From positions 62,001 to 126,000 of the forward strand of contig NZ_JAFEIF010000041.1 in assembly GCF_017848645.1 (NCBI RefSeq): a stretch of 64,000 nucleotides of DNA. The letters are read 5' to 3'. The position numbers were made by a program, and so were the translations under genes. Positions 28,722 to 37,640 of the stretch are shown in pieces (within the stretch, counting starts at the first letter, position 1; the number at the start of each line of letters is the position of its first letter). The notes below the pieces were generated by a model, which saw nothing but the letters and a program-made list of their open reading frames with translations, ran no database searches and was not told the DNA's origin. The DNA comes from Limnohabitans sp. (lineage in GTDB: Bacteria; Pseudomonadota; Gammaproteobacteria; Burkholderiales; Burkholderiaceae_C).

Positions 28722-29640
28722 AAAAAAACCACCGCCAGCCAAGGCGGCCCAACCGATGGCAGGCCGTTTGCAACAGACCTCCCACCGGGGCCTGAAATGG
28801 GCATTGGGCTTGTCCGTGGCCGTTCACGCGGGTTTGGTCGGTTTCCGGTTTGCGGCACCTGAGGCCTACAACCGTGTGTTTCAGGACACCCCGCTGGAAG
28901 TGATGTTGGTCAATGCGCGCAGCCAGGAGCGCCCCCAGGAAGCCCAGGCCTTGGCGCAGGTCCGTCTGGCTGGCGGCGGCGAGGTGCCCGAAGTGCGCAT
29001 TTCCAGCTCGCCCTTGCCGCCCGCGATGAACGCCGATCCGGGCATGGACATCAGCGCAGCCCAGAAAAAAATCGAAGTGCTCAAATTGCAGCAAATGCGT
29101 TTGCTGACCCAACTCAAGGATGAGTTGGCCGTGCTCACCCGGGAGAATGCGGGCGACAAAACCGACAGCCCCGATCGCGAGGCCAAGGTGCAACGTCAGC
29201 AGCAACTGGCCCGCCAGTTGGCGCAAATCGAGCAGCGCGTGGACCAAACCCAAGGGGCGGCTCGCAAGCGCTACATCAGCCCCGCCACGCAAGAGGTGGT
29301 GTATGCGATTTACTACGACAAAATGCGCCGCACCATCGAGTACCAGGGCACCTTGAACTTCCCCGAGGCGGCAGGTGAAAAGCTCTATGGTCAACTGACC
29401 ATGGTGATCACGGTGGACAGCCGGGGGCAGTTGCTCAGCACCGAGGTGGCCCGCTCGTCGGGCAATAAGTTGCTCGACGAGCGCGCGGTGGCCATCGTGC
29501 GCAATGCAGCACCGTTTGGCAACTTCAACCGAAAAATGCGGGCCCAGGCCGATCAAATCGTGGTGGTCTCGCGTTTCAACTTCTCGCGGGACGACACATT
29601 GGGCACCCGCATGTTGGCTTCCGAGCCCGCCAAGCCGTGA
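28711..29640 (+). CDS. TonB-family C-terminal domain protein
   Basis: The 309-residue protein has a basic Pro/Lys N-terminus, one membrane helix (KWALGLSVAVHAGLVGF), a periplasmic coiled-coil-prone region rich in Gln and Leu (about 105-185) and a C-terminal TonB-like fold with YGQLTMVITVDSRGQLLSTEVARSSG and LLDERAVAIVRNAAPFG. TonB proteins carry proton-motive energy from ExbBD to outer-membrane receptors. It overlaps the RNB gene and lies 34 bases before mtgA. The long Gln-rich spacer differs from the Pro-rich spacer of classical TonB, so it may be a TolA-like or other energy transducer. Confidence 0.82.
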   Translation: MRPEKKPPPAKAAQPMAGRLQQTSHRGLKWALGLSVAVHAGLVGFRFAAPEAYNRVFQDTPLEVMLVNARSQERPQEAQALAQVRLAGGGEVPEVRISSSPLPPAMNADPGMDISAAQKKIEVLKLQQMRLLTQLKDELAVLTRENAGDKTDSPDREAKVQRQQQLARQLAQIEQRVDQTQGAARKRYISPATQEVVYAIYYDKMRRTIEYQGTLNFPEAAGEKLYGQLTMVITVDSRGQLLSTEVARSSGNKLLDERAVAIVRNAAPFGNFNRKMRAQADQIVVVSRFNFSRDDTLGTRMLASEPAKP

Positions 29641-29674
29641 GTGGGTCCATGGCTTGCCCCATCAAGGCTGCTGC

Positions 29675-30409
29675 ATGATGCGCGCTTGGGGACGCTGGTT
29701 GCTCTTGCTGGTGCTGGCCGTTGTGGCTTTGCAGCTGTTTTTTGCCCTGCGCATCGTGGCCATGAACTGGATTGCGCCCGAGTCCACCAGCTTCCAGCGC
29801 TCGCAAGCCTGGCAAATTCTCAAGCAGCAAGGCCAATTGCCTTGGCGGCAGGAATCCGTGGCGATCAAAGCCATGTCCACCAGTTTGCAACGCGCCGTGA
29901 TCGCTTCAGAAGACGCCGCCTTCACCCAGCACCATGGCATCTGGTGGCAGTCGCTGGAAAAAGCCTGGGAGAAAAATGCCCGGGCCAAAGCGCAAGCCGA
30001 AAAACGCGCCCAGCGTCAACCGGACAAACCTGTGGACGTGAAAATCGTGGGCGGCTCCACCATCACCCAGCAGCTGGCCAAAAACCTGTTTTTGTCGGGT
30101 GAGCGCACGCTGCTGCGCAAGGGCCAGGAGATGGTGTTGGCCCTGACGCTGGAGGCCTTGCTCAGCAAAGAGCGGATTTTGGAGATCTACCTCAACAGCG
30201 TGGAGTGGGGCGAGGGCGTGTTCGGTGCCGAGGCGGCGGCGCAGCACTACTTTCGCAAAAGCGCGGCCCGGCTGAACGCTTGGGAGGCCGCGCGCCTGGC
30301 GGTCATGCTGCCGCGCCCGCGTTATTTTGAAAAGCTGGCGCAATCGGCCTACCTGGCGCGGCGCGCCGAGACCATCATGGCCCGCATGAACGATGTGGTG
30401 CTGCCATGA
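29675..30409 (+). CDS. mtgA: Monofunctional biosynthetic peptidoglycan transglycosylase
   Basis: MtgA polymerises lipid II into glycan strands. The 244-residue protein has one N-terminal membrane helix and the GT51 motifs: [13 protein letters not shown] with the catalytic Glu, [24 protein letters not shown] and [20 protein letters not shown]. Two adjacent ATG codons (29675 and 29678) are possible starts; the much longer track ORF reads into the TonB-like gene out of frame. Its stop overlaps the ruvC start (ATGA). Confidence 0.93.
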   Translation: MMRAWGRWLLLLVLAVVALQLFFALRIVAMNWIAPESTSFQRSQAWQILKQQGQLPWRQESVAIKAMSTSLQRAVIASEDAAFTQHHGIWWQSLEKAWEKNARAKAQAEKRAQRQPDKPVDVKIVGGSTITQQLAKNLFLSGERTLLRKGQEMVLALTLEALLSKERILEIYLNSVEWGEGVFGAEAAAQHYFRKSAARLNAWEAARLAVMLPRPRYFEKLAQSAYLARRAETIMARMNDVVLP

Positions 30410-30984
30410 GCCTGAGCACCCCGGCGCCTGCCAGCATCCGCATCCTGGGCATCGACCCGGGCTTGCAAACCACCGGCTTTGGCGTGATCGAGATCACCGG
30501 CTCACGCCTGCAGTACGTGGCCAGCGGCGTGATCGAGACCACGCGCAGCGAGATGGGCAACCTGCCTGCCCGGCTGAAAATCATCTACGACGGCGTGCGT
30601 GAAATCACCGCGCGTTACCAGCCCGATGTGGCCTCGGTCGAGATCGTGTTCGTCAACGTCAACCCGCAAGCGACATTGCTGCTGGGCCAGGCCCGGGGCT
30701 GCGCCGTCACGGCCTTGGTGTCGTGCGACTTGCCGGTGGCCGAGTACACCGCTTTGCAAATGAAGCAATCGGTCACCGGCCATGGCCGAGCGGCCAAATC
30801 GCAAATTCAGGAAATGGTCAAGCGTTTGCTGCAGTTGCCGGTGCTGCCCCGGCAAGACGCGGCCGATGCGTTGGGCATGGCCATCACCCACGCGCATGCC
30901 AGCCCCTCGATGAACAAGCTGGCTGCGCAAGGCGTGCTCAGCCGCAAAACCCACGGCATGTTCCGCAGCGGGCGCAGCCACTGA
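30406..30984 (+). CDS. ruvC: Holliday junction endodeoxyribonuclease RuvC
   Basis: RuvC resolves Holliday junctions with RuvAB. The first catalytic Asp is in [18 protein letters not shown], the Glu in [24 protein letters not shown] and the final acidic pair in [19 protein letters not shown]. Length 192 is slightly above E. coli (173). It starts inside the mtgA stop codon and converges with scpA. ruvA and ruvB are not in the window. Confidence 0.96.
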   Translation: MSLSTPAPASIRILGIDPGLQTTGFGVIEITGSRLQYVASGVIETTRSEMGNLPARLKIIYDGVREITARYQPDVASVEIVFVNVNPQATLLLGQARGCAVTALVSCDLPVAEYTALQMKQSVTGHGRAAKSQIQEMVKRLLQLPVLPRQDAADALGMAITHAHASPSMNKLAAQGVLSRKTHGMFRSGRSH

Positions 30985-30994
30985 CGGCCTTCGA

Positions 30995-31855
30995 TCAGTT
31001 GGGGGTATAGGCCAGGCGCACGTAAATCGGCGCAAAGGCCTCGGCCTGGGTGATCTCGATCAGGGTTTCCTTGGCCAGCTCCAGCAAGGCGATGAAGGTG
31101 ACCACCAGCACTGGCACACCCAGACTCGGGTCGAACAGGTGTTCAAACTCCACAAACTTGCGCCCTTGCAGGTGCTTGAGCACGATGCTCATGTGCTCGC
31201 GCACGCTGAGCTCTTCGCGGCTGATCTTGTGGTGCTGCACCAGGTTGGCGCGCTTCAAAATGTCGCGCCAGGCCGATTGCAGCTCGTCCATGCTGACCTC
31301 GGGAAAGCGCGGTTGCAGGCTTTGCTCGATGTACACCTGGGCCTGCAGAAAGTCGCGGCCGTATTGCGGGATCACATTCAGCTGCATCGAGGCCAGCTTC
31401 ATCTGCTCGTATTCGAGCAGGCGGCGCACCAGCTCGGCGCGCGGGTCTTCGGCCTCTTCGCCCTCGGCCACTTTTTTCGGGGGCAGCAGCATGCGCGACT
31501 TGATCTCGATCAGCATGGCCGCCATGAGCAGGTATTCGGCCGCCAGCTCCAGGTTGCGCTGGCGGATTTCTTCCACATAGCTCAGGTACTGGCGCGTCAC
31601 GCCCGCCATGGGGATGTCGAGAATGTTGAAGTTCTGCTTGCGGATGAGGTACAGCAGCAAGTCCAGTGGGCCTTCGAAGGCCTCCAGAAACACCTCCAGC
31701 GCATCCGGCGGGATGTACAGGTCGCTGGGCATGGCAAACAGCGGCTCGCCATACAAACGCGCCAAAGCCACCTGGTCCACCACCGCAGGCATGGCTGCGC
31801 TGGCCGAGGCTTCTGGCAGCTGCAGGGGTTCGGGCTGGGGCGGCGTGGTGCTCAC
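30995..31855 (-). CDS. scpA: Segregation and condensation protein A
   Basis: ScpA is the kleisin of the SMC-ScpAB complex that organises and segregates chromosomes. The family signature is FEGPLDLLLYLIRKQNFNILDIPMAGVT-like in the first third, then EYLLMAAMLIEIKSRMLLP. A C-terminal winged-helix region carries VVTFIALLELAKETLI. The length (286) is typical. It follows the DUF3460 gene after 83 bases on the same strand. scpB is not in view. Confidence 0.93.
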   Translation of the reverse strand: MSTTPPQPEPLQLPEASASAAMPAVVDQVALARLYGEPLFAMPSDLYIPPDALEVFLEAFEGPLDLLLYLIRKQNFNILDIPMAGVTRQYLSYVEEIRQRNLELAAEYLLMAAMLIEIKSRMLLPPKKVAEGEEAEDPRAELVRRLLEYEQMKLASMQLNVIPQYGRDFLQAQVYIEQSLQPRFPEVSMDELQSAWRDILKRANLVQHHKISREELSVREHMSIVLKHLQGRKFVEFEHLFDPSLGVPVLVVTFIALLELAKETLIEITQAEAFAPIYVRLAYTPN

Positions 31856-31938
31856 GGGGTGTCTGGACCTGAAAAGTCGGGCAGAAAAAAGGGCAGGATA
31901 GAAGTCAGGAGAGGGGTCAGGGCTGGAGCCAGTGCCGC

Positions 31939-32142
31939 TCAGGCCTTGGTTTGGTAGACGTAGGGCTTTTGCGCCACGCGGCCTTGCTTGAATTCGGCCT
32001 GGATGTCGCGGTCAATCGGTTTGTCCCACAGCAGTCCACGGCCTTGGCGCTGTTCGGATTCGAGCTCGGGGCGCTGGGCCTTGAGCTGGTCAATGAACTG
32101 GGTCGTGTCGGAGCTGTAATCGGGGCGGCGAAAAATGGACAT
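31939..32142 (-). CDS. DUF3460 family small protein
   Basis: This 67-residue soluble protein begins MSIFRRPDYSSDTTQFIDQLKAQ and ends GRVAQKPYVYQTKA, matching the DUF3460 family found in betaproteobacteria. The track ORF starts 71 codons earlier in non-conserved sequence; ATG 32142 is the natural start. It lies just upstream of scpA. No function is known. It is rich in charged and Gln residues and has no membrane segment. Confidence 0.78.
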   Translation of the reverse strand: MSIFRRPDYSSDTTQFIDQLKAQRPELESEQRQGRGLLWDKPIDRDIQAEFKQGRVAQKPYVYQTKA

Positions 32143-32219
32143 GGTGGGCAATCTGTGCGGGGCATTAACAAAGGGTTTTGGCAGCCCCAGAAGACCACCA
32201 AAACCTGATTGGCACCATT

Positions 32220-33899
32220 TTAACGGGCCGGGTCTGCGCTCAGGCTGACGGCCAGGGCCAGGCTGCTGTTCAGGTCGGGCTGCAGATGCTCTTTGACATG
32301 TTCCAGCAGGCCACTGCGCTGGGCCATGTCCAGCGGCTGGTGCGTCAGGCCGCACACGATCAGCTGCACCTGTTTCTTGCGGCAGGTCTCGATCAGGTTC
32401 ATCAGTGCGTCCGCGCCCGAGGAGTCGATGTAGATCACGTTTTTCAGGTCCAGCACCAGCGTGGGCGTGCTGATTTTGTCCTCGATGGCCTCGACCAGCT
32501 TCACGGCCCCGAAAAACAGCGCACCGTACAGGCGCCAGGCCTGCACCCGGTGCTCGAAACCGGCCAGACCCGGCTGCTCGATACGTGTCACGCCCTCGCA
32601 GCGTGTCAAGCTGGAGATGCGGTAGATGAAAGTCAGGCAGGCTGCGATCAGCCCGACCTCGACCGCCACCGTCAGGTCAAACACCACGGTGAGGAAAAAC
32701 ACCGCCAGCAAGGTGATGCGGTAGGGCATGCGGTACTGGCGCAGGTGCATGAATTCGCGCCATTCACCCATGTTCCAGGCCACAAACATCAAGATCGCTG
32801 CCAGCGCGGCCAGCGGAATGTGCCCGGCCAGGGGCGCAGCCACCAGCACCACGGCCAGCAAGGTCAGCGCATGCACCATGCCCGAAATCGGGGTGGTGCC
32901 GCCGCTTTTGATGTTGGTCACCGTGCGGGCAATGGTGCCGGTGGCGGGCATGCCGCCAAAAAACGGCGTGACGAAGTTGGCCACGCCTTGCGCCATCAGC
33001 TCCTGGTTGGGGTTGTGGCGGTCGCCGATCATGCCGTCGGCAATGCGGGCGCACAACAGCGATTCAATCGCCCCCAACAGCGTCAAGGTCAAGGTCGGCA
33101 TGAGCAAAAAGCGGGCGCTGTCCCAGCTGAACTCGGGCCAGGCAAAGCCGGGCAAGGACGAGGGGATGCCGCCAAACTTGCTGCCAATCGTCTCCACGGG
33201 CAGGCTCAGCAGCCAGGTGACCAAGGTGGCAAACACCAGCGCCACAATCGAGCCGGGCACCATGCTGACCCAGCCGTACCGCGTGTCCATCAAGCGGCGG
33301 CTCATGCGCAACCAACCCACCACCAAGGACAAGGACGCCAAGGCCAACAGCAAGGCGGCCAGGTTGGCCGTGTGCAGGTTCAGCCACAGGGTGTTCAGGA
33401 TGCCAAAGAAATCGGCCGGCATGGTGGCCACTTTCAGGCCCAGCAAATCCTTGATTTGTGACAGCATGATCAGCACTGCGATGCCGTTGGTGAAACCGAT
33501 CACCACCGCCACCGGGATGAAGCGTATCAGCGTGCCCAGACGGAACAAGCCCATCAAAAACAGCAGCACGCCCGACATGGCGGTGGCCAAGATCAGGTTG
33601 GCCAGGCCATAGCGCTCGACGATGCCGTAGACGATCACGATGAAGGCCCCGGCTGGTCCACCGATTTGCACCCGGCTGCCGCCGAGCGCCGAGATCAGAA
33701 AACCCGCAATGATGGCGGTGAACAGACCCGCCTCGGGTTTGAGGCCGGAGGCGATGGCAAAGGCCATGGCCAGTGGCAGGGCCACCACCCCGACTGTGAG
33801 GCCTGCGCCCACGTCTTGGGTCAAGCGCTCACGGTTGTAGCCGTGCAGGCTGTCGAGCAAACGGGGACGAAACAAATGCGTGGCCTGCATCCAGTTCAT
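32220..33899 (-). CDS. SulP family inorganic anion transporter
   Basis: The 559-residue protein has the SulP plan: 10-14 membrane segments (residues 30-430), with GVVALPLAMAFAIASGLKPEAGLFTAIIAG at the family signature site, and a C-terminal STAS domain (about 435-545, with VLDLKNVIYIDSSGADALMNLI). Family members carry sulfate, bicarbonate or C4-dicarboxylates, often with Na+ or H+. No carbonic anhydrase gene is adjacent. It is followed by DUF3460 and preceded by DUF1275 on the same strand. Confidence 0.92.
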   Translation of the reverse strand: MNWMQATHLFRPRLLDSLHGYNRERLTQDVGAGLTVGVVALPLAMAFAIASGLKPEAGLFTAIIAGFLISALGGSRVQIGGPAGAFIVIVYGIVERYGLANLILATAMSGVLLFLMGLFRLGTLIRFIPVAVVIGFTNGIAVLIMLSQIKDLLGLKVATMPADFFGILNTLWLNLHTANLAALLLALASLSLVVGWLRMSRRLMDTRYGWVSMVPGSIVALVFATLVTWLLSLPVETIGSKFGGIPSSLPGFAWPEFSWDSARFLLMPTLTLTLLGAIESLLCARIADGMIGDRHNPNQELMAQGVANFVTPFFGGMPATGTIARTVTNIKSGGTTPISGMVHALTLLAVVLVAAPLAGHIPLAALAAILMFVAWNMGEWREFMHLRQYRMPYRITLLAVFFLTVVFDLTVAVEVGLIAACLTFIYRISSLTRCEGVTRIEQPGLAGFEHRVQAWRLYGALFFGAVKLVEAIEDKISTPTLVLDLKNVIYIDSSGADALMNLIETCRKKQVQLIVCGLTHQPLDMAQRSGLLEHVKEHLQPDLNSSLALAVSLSADPAR

Positions 33900-33929
33900 G
33901 GGTGTCTTGTATTTGTTTTTCTGAACAAA

Positions 33930-34667
33930 TTATGCGGCATGCTTGCGCAGGTCGGTCAACAAGGGGCGCAGGCATAAAACCCAGAGCAGGGCCGCCAAAG
34001 GCACCGTGGTGATGTAACCCCAGTACTTGAAACCCAGCGCCCCCGTCAGCCCGCCCAGAAAAAAGCCCAGCACCAGGGCCAACTGCACCCGCAGGCGTTG
34101 GCGGTTGGCTCGCACGGGGGAGCCGGGCTGGCTGCGGTTCATGTACACAAGTTTGCCCAGCTCGATGCCCAGGTCCGTCACCAGCCCGGTGATGTGGGTG
34201 GTGCGGATTTCGGCTTTGGAAATTTTGGTGATGACCGCGTTTTGCAGGCCCATGATGAAGCACAACAGGACCACTGTGACCGGCACAAACAGCTGCGACC
34301 AGGCCGCAATGGCCGCCCCAAACAGCCCAAACACCAGCAAGGCCCCGGATTCGAGCAGCAACGGCAAGCTGTAGCTGCTGCGCAGCTGCTGGCGCAAGCC
34401 CCAGTTGACCAGCACGGCAGTGCACATGGCCCCGGCCACAAAGGCCATCAAGCAAACGATGCCTGCCAGCGCGAGGGCGATGTTGCCCAATACCAGATCA
34501 TCGGCCACCGAGGACACGATGCCGGTCATGTGCGAGGTGTAGCTGCCCACCGCCAAAAAACCGCCTGCGTTGGTGGCCCCGGCCACAAAGGTCAGCACCA
34601 AGCCCAGCCGCAGATTGGCCTCAGGGCTTCGCTGCACATCGGTCCATCCGTGGATCAGGGGGAACAT
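33930..34667 (-). CDS. DUF1275 (YoaK) family membrane protein
   Basis: The 245-residue protein has six or seven predicted helices and the DUF1275 features VLTFVAGATNAGGFLAVGSYTSHMTGIVSS and MGLQNAVITKISKAEIRTTHITGLVTDLGIE. The family function is not established; a transport role is assumed from topology. It lies 30 bases upstream of SulP and 26 bases downstream of metG, all minus strand. Confidence 0.83.
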   Translation of the reverse strand: MFPLIHGWTDVQRSPEANLRLGLVLTFVAGATNAGGFLAVGSYTSHMTGIVSSVADDLVLGNIALALAGIVCLMAFVAGAMCTAVLVNWGLRQQLRSSYSLPLLLESGALLVFGLFGAAIAAWSQLFVPVTVVLLCFIMGLQNAVITKISKAEIRTTHITGLVTDLGIELGKLVYMNRSQPGSPVRANRQRLRVQLALVLGFFLGGLTGALGFKYWGYITTVPLAALLWVLCLRPLLTDLRKHAA

Positions 34668-34693
34668 GTGCAGTGTGCTCGTGTGCGGCTATT

Positions 34694-36787
34694 TCAGTGG
34701 ATGCGCATGCCGGGTTGGGCACCCGGCCAGGGCTGCAGCACGTAAATGCCCGCGTCCGCCTTGTCGTCGGCATGGCTGGCGGCCAGCACCATGCCCTCCG
34801 ACACACCAAACTTCATCTTGCGCGGCGCCAGGTTGGCCACCATCACGGTCAGCTTACCGATCAGGTCTTCGGGCTTGTACATGCTGGCGATGCCACTGAA
34901 CACGTTGCGCATGCGGCCTTCGCCCACGTCCAGCGTCAGGCGCAGCAGCTTGACCGAGCCTTCGACCGGTTCGCAGTTCACGATCTGGGCAATGCGCAGG
35001 TCCACTTTGGCGAAGTCGTCGATGGAGATGGTGGGGGCGATCTCCTCGCCGCCAGGGATGAGCTTGTCTTCGACCACGGCGGGCTGCTCGAACAGGGCTT
35101 CGAGTTGTTCGGGCGTGACGCGCTGCATCAGGTGCTGGTAGGCGTTGATGGTGTGGCCCGCGCCCAGCAGCTGTTGTGCTTGTGCAAAGGTGAAGGGCGC
35201 GACGTTCAAGAAGGCCTCGACTTGCGCCGCCAAGGCCGGCAGCACGGGCTTGAGTTGCAGGCTGAGCAAGCGGAAGGCTTCGATGCAGGTGCTGCACACG
35301 TCGTGCAAGCGGGCGTCTTGGCCTTCTTGTTTGGCCAGGTCCCAAGGTTTGTTTTGGTCCACATAGCTGTTGACCTTGTCGGTCAGCAGCATGATTTCGC
35401 GCAGCGCTTTGGCGTATTCGCGTTCGTCGTAAAGCGCGGCAATGGTCGGCGCAGCGGCTTGCAAGGTCGTCAGCAAGGCTTGGCCGTCGGCGCTCACGGG
35501 GCCGAGTTGGCCGCCAAAGCGCTTGGCGATGAAGCCGGCCGAGCGCGAGGCGATGTTCACAAACTTGCCGATCAGGTCGGAGTTGACCCGCGCCATGAAG
35601 TCTTCGGCGTTGAAGTCGATGTCTTCGTTGCGGGCCGAGAGTTTGGCCGCCAGGTAGTAGCGCAGCCACTCGGGGTTCATGCCCAGGCTCAGGTACTTGA
35701 GCGGGTCCAGGCCCGTGCCGCGGCTCTTGCTCATTTTCTCGCCGTTGTTCACGGTGAGGAAGCCGTGAACGAACACGCTGTTGGGCGTTTTGCGGCCACT
35801 GAAATGCAGCATGGCCGGCCAGAACAGCGTGTGGAAGGTGACGATGTCTTTGCCGATGAAGTGGTACTGCTCCAGCGCGGGGTTGGCCATGTAGGCGTTG
35901 TAGTCTTCCCCGCGCTTGTCCAGCAGGTTTTTCAGGGACGCCAGGTAGCCCACAGGCGCGTCGAGCCAGACATAAAAGTACTTGCCCGGCGCGTCGGGGA
36001 TTTCGATGCCGAAGTAGGGCGCGTCGCGCGAGATGTCCCAGTCGCCCAGGCCTTCGCTGGTCGTGCCGTCGGGGTTGGTGCGCACCGAAAACCACTCTTT
36101 GACCTTGTTGGCCACCTCGGGCTGCAGCTTGCCGTCTTGGGTCCACTGGCTCAAAAAGTCGACGCAGCGCGGGTCGGACAGCTTGAAAAAGAAGTGCTCC
36201 GAGGTTTTCAGCTCCGGCTTGGCACCCGACAGGGCCGAAAACGGGTTGATCAGGTCGGTGGGCGCGTAGACCGCGCCGCAGCTCTCGCAGTTGTCGCCAT
36301 ACTGGTCTTTGGCGTGGCACTTGGGGCACTCGCCTTTGATGAAACGGTCCGGCAAAAACATGTTCTTTTGCGGGTCAAAGAACTGCTCGACCGAGCGGAC
36401 CTCGATCAGCGAGCCGCCATCGGCCGCCGAAATGTCGCGCAGGTCACGGTAAATCTGGCGGGCCAACTCGTGGTTTTCTGGCGCATCAGTGCTGTGCCAG
36501 TTGTCAAACTGGATATGAAAGCCGTCTAGATAGGGCTTGCGGCCGGCCGCGATGTCGGCCACGAACTGCTGGGGCGTTTTGCCCGCCTTTTCGGCGGCGA
36601 TCATGATGGGCGCGCCGTGCGTGTCGTCGGCGCCCACAAAATTGACCTGACTGCCCTGCATGCGCTGGAAACGCACCCAGATGTCGGCCTGGATGTATTC
36701 CATGATGTGGCCGATGTGGAAGTTGCCGTTGGCGTAAGGCAGGGCGGTGGTGACAAAAAGCTGGCGGGGCGCGTTGGGGGCAGACAT
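34694..36787 (-). CDS. metG: Methionyl-tRNA synthetase
   Basis: This class I synthetase has the HIGH motif as FHIGH in [16 protein letters not shown] (near residue 22) and KMSKS in [17 protein letters not shown] zinc knuckle is given by [18 protein letters not shown], and a C-terminal tRNA-binding (Trbp111-like) dimerisation domain by [20 protein letters not shown]. Length 697 fits the long MetG form. In E. coli and many proteobacteria metG is divergent from mrp/apbC; here 8.2 kb of accessory genes separates them. Confidence 0.97.
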   Translation of the reverse strand: MSAPNAPRQLFVTTALPYANGNFHIGHIMEYIQADIWVRFQRMQGSQVNFVGADDTHGAPIMIAAEKAGKTPQQFVADIAAGRKPYLDGFHIQFDNWHSTDAPENHELARQIYRDLRDISAADGGSLIEVRSVEQFFDPQKNMFLPDRFIKGECPKCHAKDQYGDNCESCGAVYAPTDLINPFSALSGAKPELKTSEHFFFKLSDPRCVDFLSQWTQDGKLQPEVANKVKEWFSVRTNPDGTTSEGLGDWDISRDAPYFGIEIPDAPGKYFYVWLDAPVGYLASLKNLLDKRGEDYNAYMANPALEQYHFIGKDIVTFHTLFWPAMLHFSGRKTPNSVFVHGFLTVNNGEKMSKSRGTGLDPLKYLSLGMNPEWLRYYLAAKLSARNEDIDFNAEDFMARVNSDLIGKFVNIASRSAGFIAKRFGGQLGPVSADGQALLTTLQAAAPTIAALYDEREYAKALREIMLLTDKVNSYVDQNKPWDLAKQEGQDARLHDVCSTCIEAFRLLSLQLKPVLPALAAQVEAFLNVAPFTFAQAQQLLGAGHTINAYQHLMQRVTPEQLEALFEQPAVVEDKLIPGGEEIAPTISIDDFAKVDLRIAQIVNCEPVEGSVKLLRLTLDVGEGRMRNVFSGIASMYKPEDLIGKLTVMVANLAPRKMKFGVSEGMVLAASHADDKADAGIYVLQPWPGAQPGMRIH

Positions 36788-36872
36788 GGGGCAAAACCTT
36801 CAAGACAAGGGGGCGATTTTATAGGGAGGACCCCCTGTGGGCTGGCCATCGGCTCTGCGACAATCCCAATTT

Positions 36873-37610
36873 ATGAATCACAACCCCTTTTGGACGCCCG
36901 AGGAAGTTGAATTTCTGGACCAATTTTTGTTCAGGGATGACGCTCCAGAACATTGCATGGACGTGACCATGCTCGATGGTTACCTGACTGCGGTGGTTTC
37001 TGGCCCTGAACTGATCATGCCCAGCGAGATGCTGCGCTGGGTCTGGGACACCGAAAACGGGCAAGAAGGCGCTCATTTCAAAGACCAGGCCGAAGCCGAA
37101 AAGGTCATGGGGCTGATCATGAAGCAATGGAACGCCATTGCACAAACATTGACCGAGTTGCCCGAGCTTTATGAGCCTCAAATTTACGAGCGTGAATTGG
37201 ACGATGGAACCCATGTGCCGATCATTGATGAGTGGTGCATGGGCTACCACCACGGCATCAGCATTGGTGGTAAAGCTTGGGACACCTTAATGCTGGAACA
37301 ACCAGAACTGCTGAGCACGGTGCTGTTGTATGGTTCTCCAGATGGCTGGGCTGCCTTGGAGCGCTTGAATCAGGACGATTCCGAACACCAATCCGCAGCG
37401 GACGGCTTGGGCGACACAGTCCGCCAAGTGCACGCTTATTGGCTGGTCCAACGCAGACAACAAAAAGTCAGCGGCCAAGTGCAGAGCCCCATTCGTGGCG
37501 CCAACACCCCGCTCCAGCCCGTGCGGCGCGATGGCCCTAAGCTGGGTCGAAATGATCCCTGCCACTGCGGCAGCGGACGCAAGTACAAGCACTGTCACGG
37601 GGCGAATTGA
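36873..37610 (+). CDS. UPF0149/YecA family protein with C-terminal SEC-C zinc motif
   Basis: The 245-residue protein has a helical N-terminal UPF0149-like domain ([38 protein letters not shown]) and ends in a SEC-C motif, [19 protein letters not shown], which binds zinc and can bind SecB, ribosomes or nucleic acid. The start is ATG 36873; a GACAAT -10-like box lies just upstream. It is divergent from metG and 30 bases before the ATPase gene, so it may be either an old metG neighbour or the first gene of the accessory operon. Function is unknown. Confidence 0.75.
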   Translation: MNHNPFWTPEEVEFLDQFLFRDDAPEHCMDVTMLDGYLTAVVSGPELIMPSEMLRWVWDTENGQEGAHFKDQAEAEKVMGLIMKQWNAIAQTLTELPELYEPQIYERELDDGTHVPIIDEWCMGYHHGISIGGKAWDTLMLEQPELLSTVLLYGSPDGWAALERLNQDDSEHQSAADGLGDTVRQVHAYWLVQRRQQKVSGQVQSPIRGANTPLQPVRRDGPKLGRNDPCHCGSGRKYKHCHGAN

Positions 37611-37640
37611 GCGATTGCCTGAACGCACGGAAGGAAAGAC

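Noticed and set aside
34673-36529. 618-residue plus-strand ORF opposite metG
   Set aside because: Shadow of metG; Val/Gln/Gly/Arg-rich with no family features.
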